A stretch of 34,344 bases of DNA from positions 1 through 34,344 of the forward strand of contig CAMBQF010000016.1 in NCBI GenBank assembly GCA_945869825.1, given 5' to 3'. The translations under genes and the position numbers were made by a program. Positions 32,364 to 34,344 of the stretch are shown here, piece after piece. The notes beneath the pieces were generated by a model, which was given only the letters and a program-made list of their open reading frames with translations, searched no databases and was not told the DNA's origin. Numbering within the stretch: position 1 is the first letter of the stretch; each line of letters opens with the position of its first letter. Source of the stretch: Chitinophaga pinensis. Its GTDB lineage: Bacteria; Bacteroidota; Bacteroidia; CAMBQF01.

Positions 32364-33818
32364 TTAGTTTGTTTTAACGCCTTGCGAAAGGTGTTTAATA
32401 AAGGCATCGTCAAACTTCAAAAACTCGAGCATACGGTTGCTGCCGTTGTTCAACATTTCGAAGCGCTGAAACTGTTGCTTAATTTTTTGCTCTACATCTT
32501 TAGCAGACGAGCTCATTTGCAGCGACAGTATCTTGTTGAATATACCAGCATTTTCGTAGCCAATTTCGTCTTCACTCTCACGCACCTTACGGGCCACACT
32601 GCGCATTAAGCTGTTTGCAGGGTCGTACTTGTTAATCATAGAATAGAACAAGGCCAGCAGCAGCTTAATTTCAATCTCGGCGTGTGGGTAGTTTTTAAAG
32701 CTTACATCGTTTACCAAACGGCTTAGCAAGCCTACCGCTTCCTGGTATTTTTTAGCGTAAAACGAAGATACCGACAAGTACTTCATGTAATTGATGTAGT
32801 TGGGTATGTCGTGCTTCTCGGGCTCGTAATTATCCTGCAGGGCAGCATTCTCTTCATACAGGCTTTTCTCCATGTCGTTCATAATATAACGCTCCATTTT
32901 TGATACAAGGAAACGCGATGTATAAGCGCAATGGTTAAACAACAGGAATGATTGTAAATTTTCATTTACCACATCAAAATACTTAGCCTCTTTTTTGTAA
33001 AGCTTAAGCTGGTGGTAATATTCAAACGCAAGGAAATTGTATGCCAGGTTAAGGTGCTGGTAGTTGGTATCTTTAGGGTAAGCCAAAAATATTTTCTCCA
33101 TTTTGGCCAGCAAATCTTCTACCGGCTCATCATCTTTAACCGCCGCGGCATTGGGCACAAACAGCGCGAATGAAATATCAATAATGCATTTATATACCTG
33201 TAAGTGGTGGCTCTCGTACAAGCGGGCGGTGTGGCCTACCTGCTCTTTTATCATAGCCAGCAGCTCTATTGTTTCTTTGTTTTTTGATGCGTGGTACTCG
33301 CTAAGGGCTTTGCTAAAGTTGGCCAGTAAATCCTCGGCCTTATCAAGCGCTAAGGTATAGGCTACGTGGCGGTTATAGGCCTGGGTATACTCGTAGTATT
33401 TTGGCGAGTGCAACGACAGTTTTTTAAGCGCGTTGTAAACCGATGATAGCTCGTAAGGCATATCATAGTCTTTTAGCTCGGCCTCCAGCTTTAACAAAAT
33501 GGCTATGGCAGTATCGCGGTGGGTATTGTAAACAAGGTTGGGTATGTTGGCTACCTTGCGTAAAAGGTCTATAACAGGGCTGTCCAGGTTGTTAGAAAGA
33601 AACTCCTGGATTTTATCAAACAGGCGCGATTTTAGGGTGTAATAAGCATTGGTATTTACATCCAGCAGCGTCTGTATCTCCTCATCACTCAACTTGTTAT
33701 CGCGGTAGTGCGAAAAAAGTGTGAGGTATTTTTCAGCTTTGCTTTCTCTAAATTGCTGGATAAGGTCTGATGCCTCCTTTTCCTTAAGCTGCTGAATAAT
33801 ACTCTTTAATTTAATCAT
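32364..33818 (-). CDS. helical-repeat protein of unknown function
   Basis: This 484-residue protein has no signal peptide or membrane segment, so it is probably cytoplasmic. It is almost all helix, with repeated Leu/Tyr-rich helix pairs of TPR-like spacing (for example YLTLFSHYRDNKLSDEEIQ, YELSSVYNALKKLSLHSP, YKKEAKYFDVVNENLQSF, YAKKYQEAVGLLSRL). This suggests a scaffold that binds other proteins. I recognise no named family. A -7 box (33847-33854) lies upstream, and the MFS exporter gene follows closely. The N-terminal part of about 75 residues is charged and could be a separate helix bundle. Confidence 0.75.
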   Translation of the reverse strand: MIKLKSIIQQLKEKEASDLIQQFRESKAEKYLTLFSHYRDNKLSDEEIQTLLDVNTNAYYTLKSRLFDKIQEFLSNNLDSPVIDLLRKVANIPNLVYNTHRDTAIAILLKLEAELKDYDMPYELSSVYNALKKLSLHSPKYYEYTQAYNRHVAYTLALDKAEDLLANFSKALSEYHASKNKETIELLAMIKEQVGHTARLYESHHLQVYKCIIDISFALFVPNAAAVKDDEPVEDLLAKMEKIFLAYPKDTNYQHLNLAYNFLAFEYYHQLKLYKKEAKYFDVVNENLQSFLLFNHCAYTSRFLVSKMERYIMNDMEKSLYEENAALQDNYEPEKHDIPNYINYMKYLSVSSFYAKKYQEAVGLLSRLVNDVSFKNYPHAEIEIKLLLALFYSMINKYDPANSLMRSVARKVRESEDEIGYENAGIFNKILSLQMSSSAKDVEQKIKQQFQRFEMLNNGSNRMLEFLKFDDAFIKHLSQGVKTN

Positions 33819-33846
33819 GTCTCCCTGATTTTAAACCGCAATATAA

Positions 33847-33854
33847 CAAATATA
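33847..33854 (-). promoter_or_regulatory. -7 box of the helical-repeat protein gene
   Basis: TATATTTG on the minus strand is a perfect TAnnTTTG box 28 bases before the ATG at 33818. No -33 TTG is seen at the right spacing. Confidence 0.45.
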
Positions 33855-33904
33855 TACCTAAAGATTCACCCCGTTTTATAAGGTTAATAACATACCGTTT
33901 TTAA

Positions 33905-34344
33905 TTATTTTAACTCTCCGTTAACGTATTTCTCCGTCTTAACAGTCTTGCCATTTTCGTCGGTTTCCTTCCACATACCATTCTTCTTTCCCATTACGTA
34001 AACACCCGTTTGCTTAATTTTTCCACTCTCAAAATATTCAGTAGATGGGCCATCCAATTCGTTGTTTTTATAGTTTTCTTCAAGGCTAAGTGTGCCGCTG
34101 CTGTAGTAGGTTTTTTGCACACCCTCTAAGACGCCGTTTTTGTAATTATACTCAATAGATAATTTACCATCGGCATAAAACCATTTGGTTAGCCCATCGC
34201 GGTTGCCGTTTACCCAATTGCCCTCTTCCTGGGGCTTTCCATCGGTATAATACGTTCTTTTAAACCCGTTTAACATGCCGCCTTTGTATGTTGCTGTTAT
34301 GTTTATGCGTCCCAGGTTGCTGTAGTATTTGCATTCGCCCTCCA
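33905..34344 (-). CDS. MORN-repeat (MORN_2/YwqK-like) protein, cut by the right edge
   Basis: The visible part holds about six tandem repeats of 22-24 residues of the MORN variant type: GFKRTYYTDGKPQEEGNWVNG, RDGLTKWFYADGKLSIEYNYKNG, LEGVQKTYYSSGTLSLEENYKNN, LDGPSTEYFESGKIKQTGVYVMG (each one repeat; first residues G and Y-x-x-G). The frame stays open to the edge, so the real start and N-terminus lie outside. Proteins of this kind are common in Bacteroidota, are often secreted, and are sometimes annotated as YwqK-type antitoxins, though that role is not shown here. No toxin neighbour is visible. Confidence 0.8.
   Translation of the reverse strand, partial: EGECKYYSNLGRINITATYKGGMLNGFKRTYYTDGKPQEEGNWVNGNRDGLTKWFYADGKLSIEYNYKNGVLEGVQKTYYSSGTLSLEENYKNNELDGPSTEYFESGKIKQTGVYVMGKKNGMWKETDENGKTVKTEKYVNGELK

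Noticed and set aside
1-34344. CRISPR array, transposase, integrase or phage genes.
   Set aside because: No regularly spaced repeats and no such protein motifs were found on either strand.

Overview
The window comes from a chromosome of the phylum Bacteroidota. The evidence is the PorT component of the type IX secretion system (T9SS), two proteins ending in gliding-motility-type (type B) sorting domains, a fragment of a type A sorting domain, DUF3127 and M13 peptidase genes, and repeated promoters of the Bacteroidota form TTG-N(17-23)-TAnnTTTG. The genus cannot be read from the sequence. No phage, transposase, integrase or CRISPR array is visible, and most genes look like housekeeping genes.

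Layout. 1-1740: a DUF2804 gene and a small membrane protein on the plus strand, closed by a hairpin that duplicates a segment of the DUF2804 coding sequence. 1759-5503 (minus): a probable operon of a free-standing DsbD N-terminal domain, full-length DsbD, a lipoprotein and a DUF3127 protein with an SSB-like tip. 5563-9691 (minus): a queuosine-precursor transporter, a lemA-TPM-TPM operon and tilS. 9773-10966 (minus): a metal-dependent amidohydrolase, divergent from rnpA-yidD-ctpA (11022-13450, plus), followed by an O-antigen-ligase-like protein. 15225-15698: an Lrp/AsnC regulator. 15699-16262: a 564-base stretch without a protein gene that holds a small RNA gene with its own promoter and terminator. 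16263-16721: an orphan Panacea-domain gene. 16730-19930 (minus): dnaG and an AI-2E family transporter. Then gdhA (plus), an alpha/beta hydrolase and icd (minus). 24218-28921: a T9SS neighbourhood (type A tail fragment, type B protein, ubiE/menG-porT, LamG type B protein). 29031-33818 (minus): an M13 peptidase, an MFS exporter and a 484-aa helical protein. The right edge cuts a MORN-repeat protein.

The most unusual object is the RNA gene at about 15831-15977. It can be folded by eye into all five tRNA arms: a 7-bp acceptor, a 3-bp D stem with a Leu/Ser-like D loop, a 5-bp anticodon stem, and a perfect T arm. However, its variable region is 76 nt and contains nested helices, and the total is 147 nt. 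It has a near-consensus promoter and a strong terminator, and it lies next to a gene of an antitoxin family whose known toxin partners include tRNA-modifying enzymes. I do not recognise it as a described RNA class.

Regulation appears very compact. A perfect TAnnTTTG box lies 10-42 bases before many start codons, several promoters overlap the terminator of the gene before, and one lies partly inside a divergent coding region.
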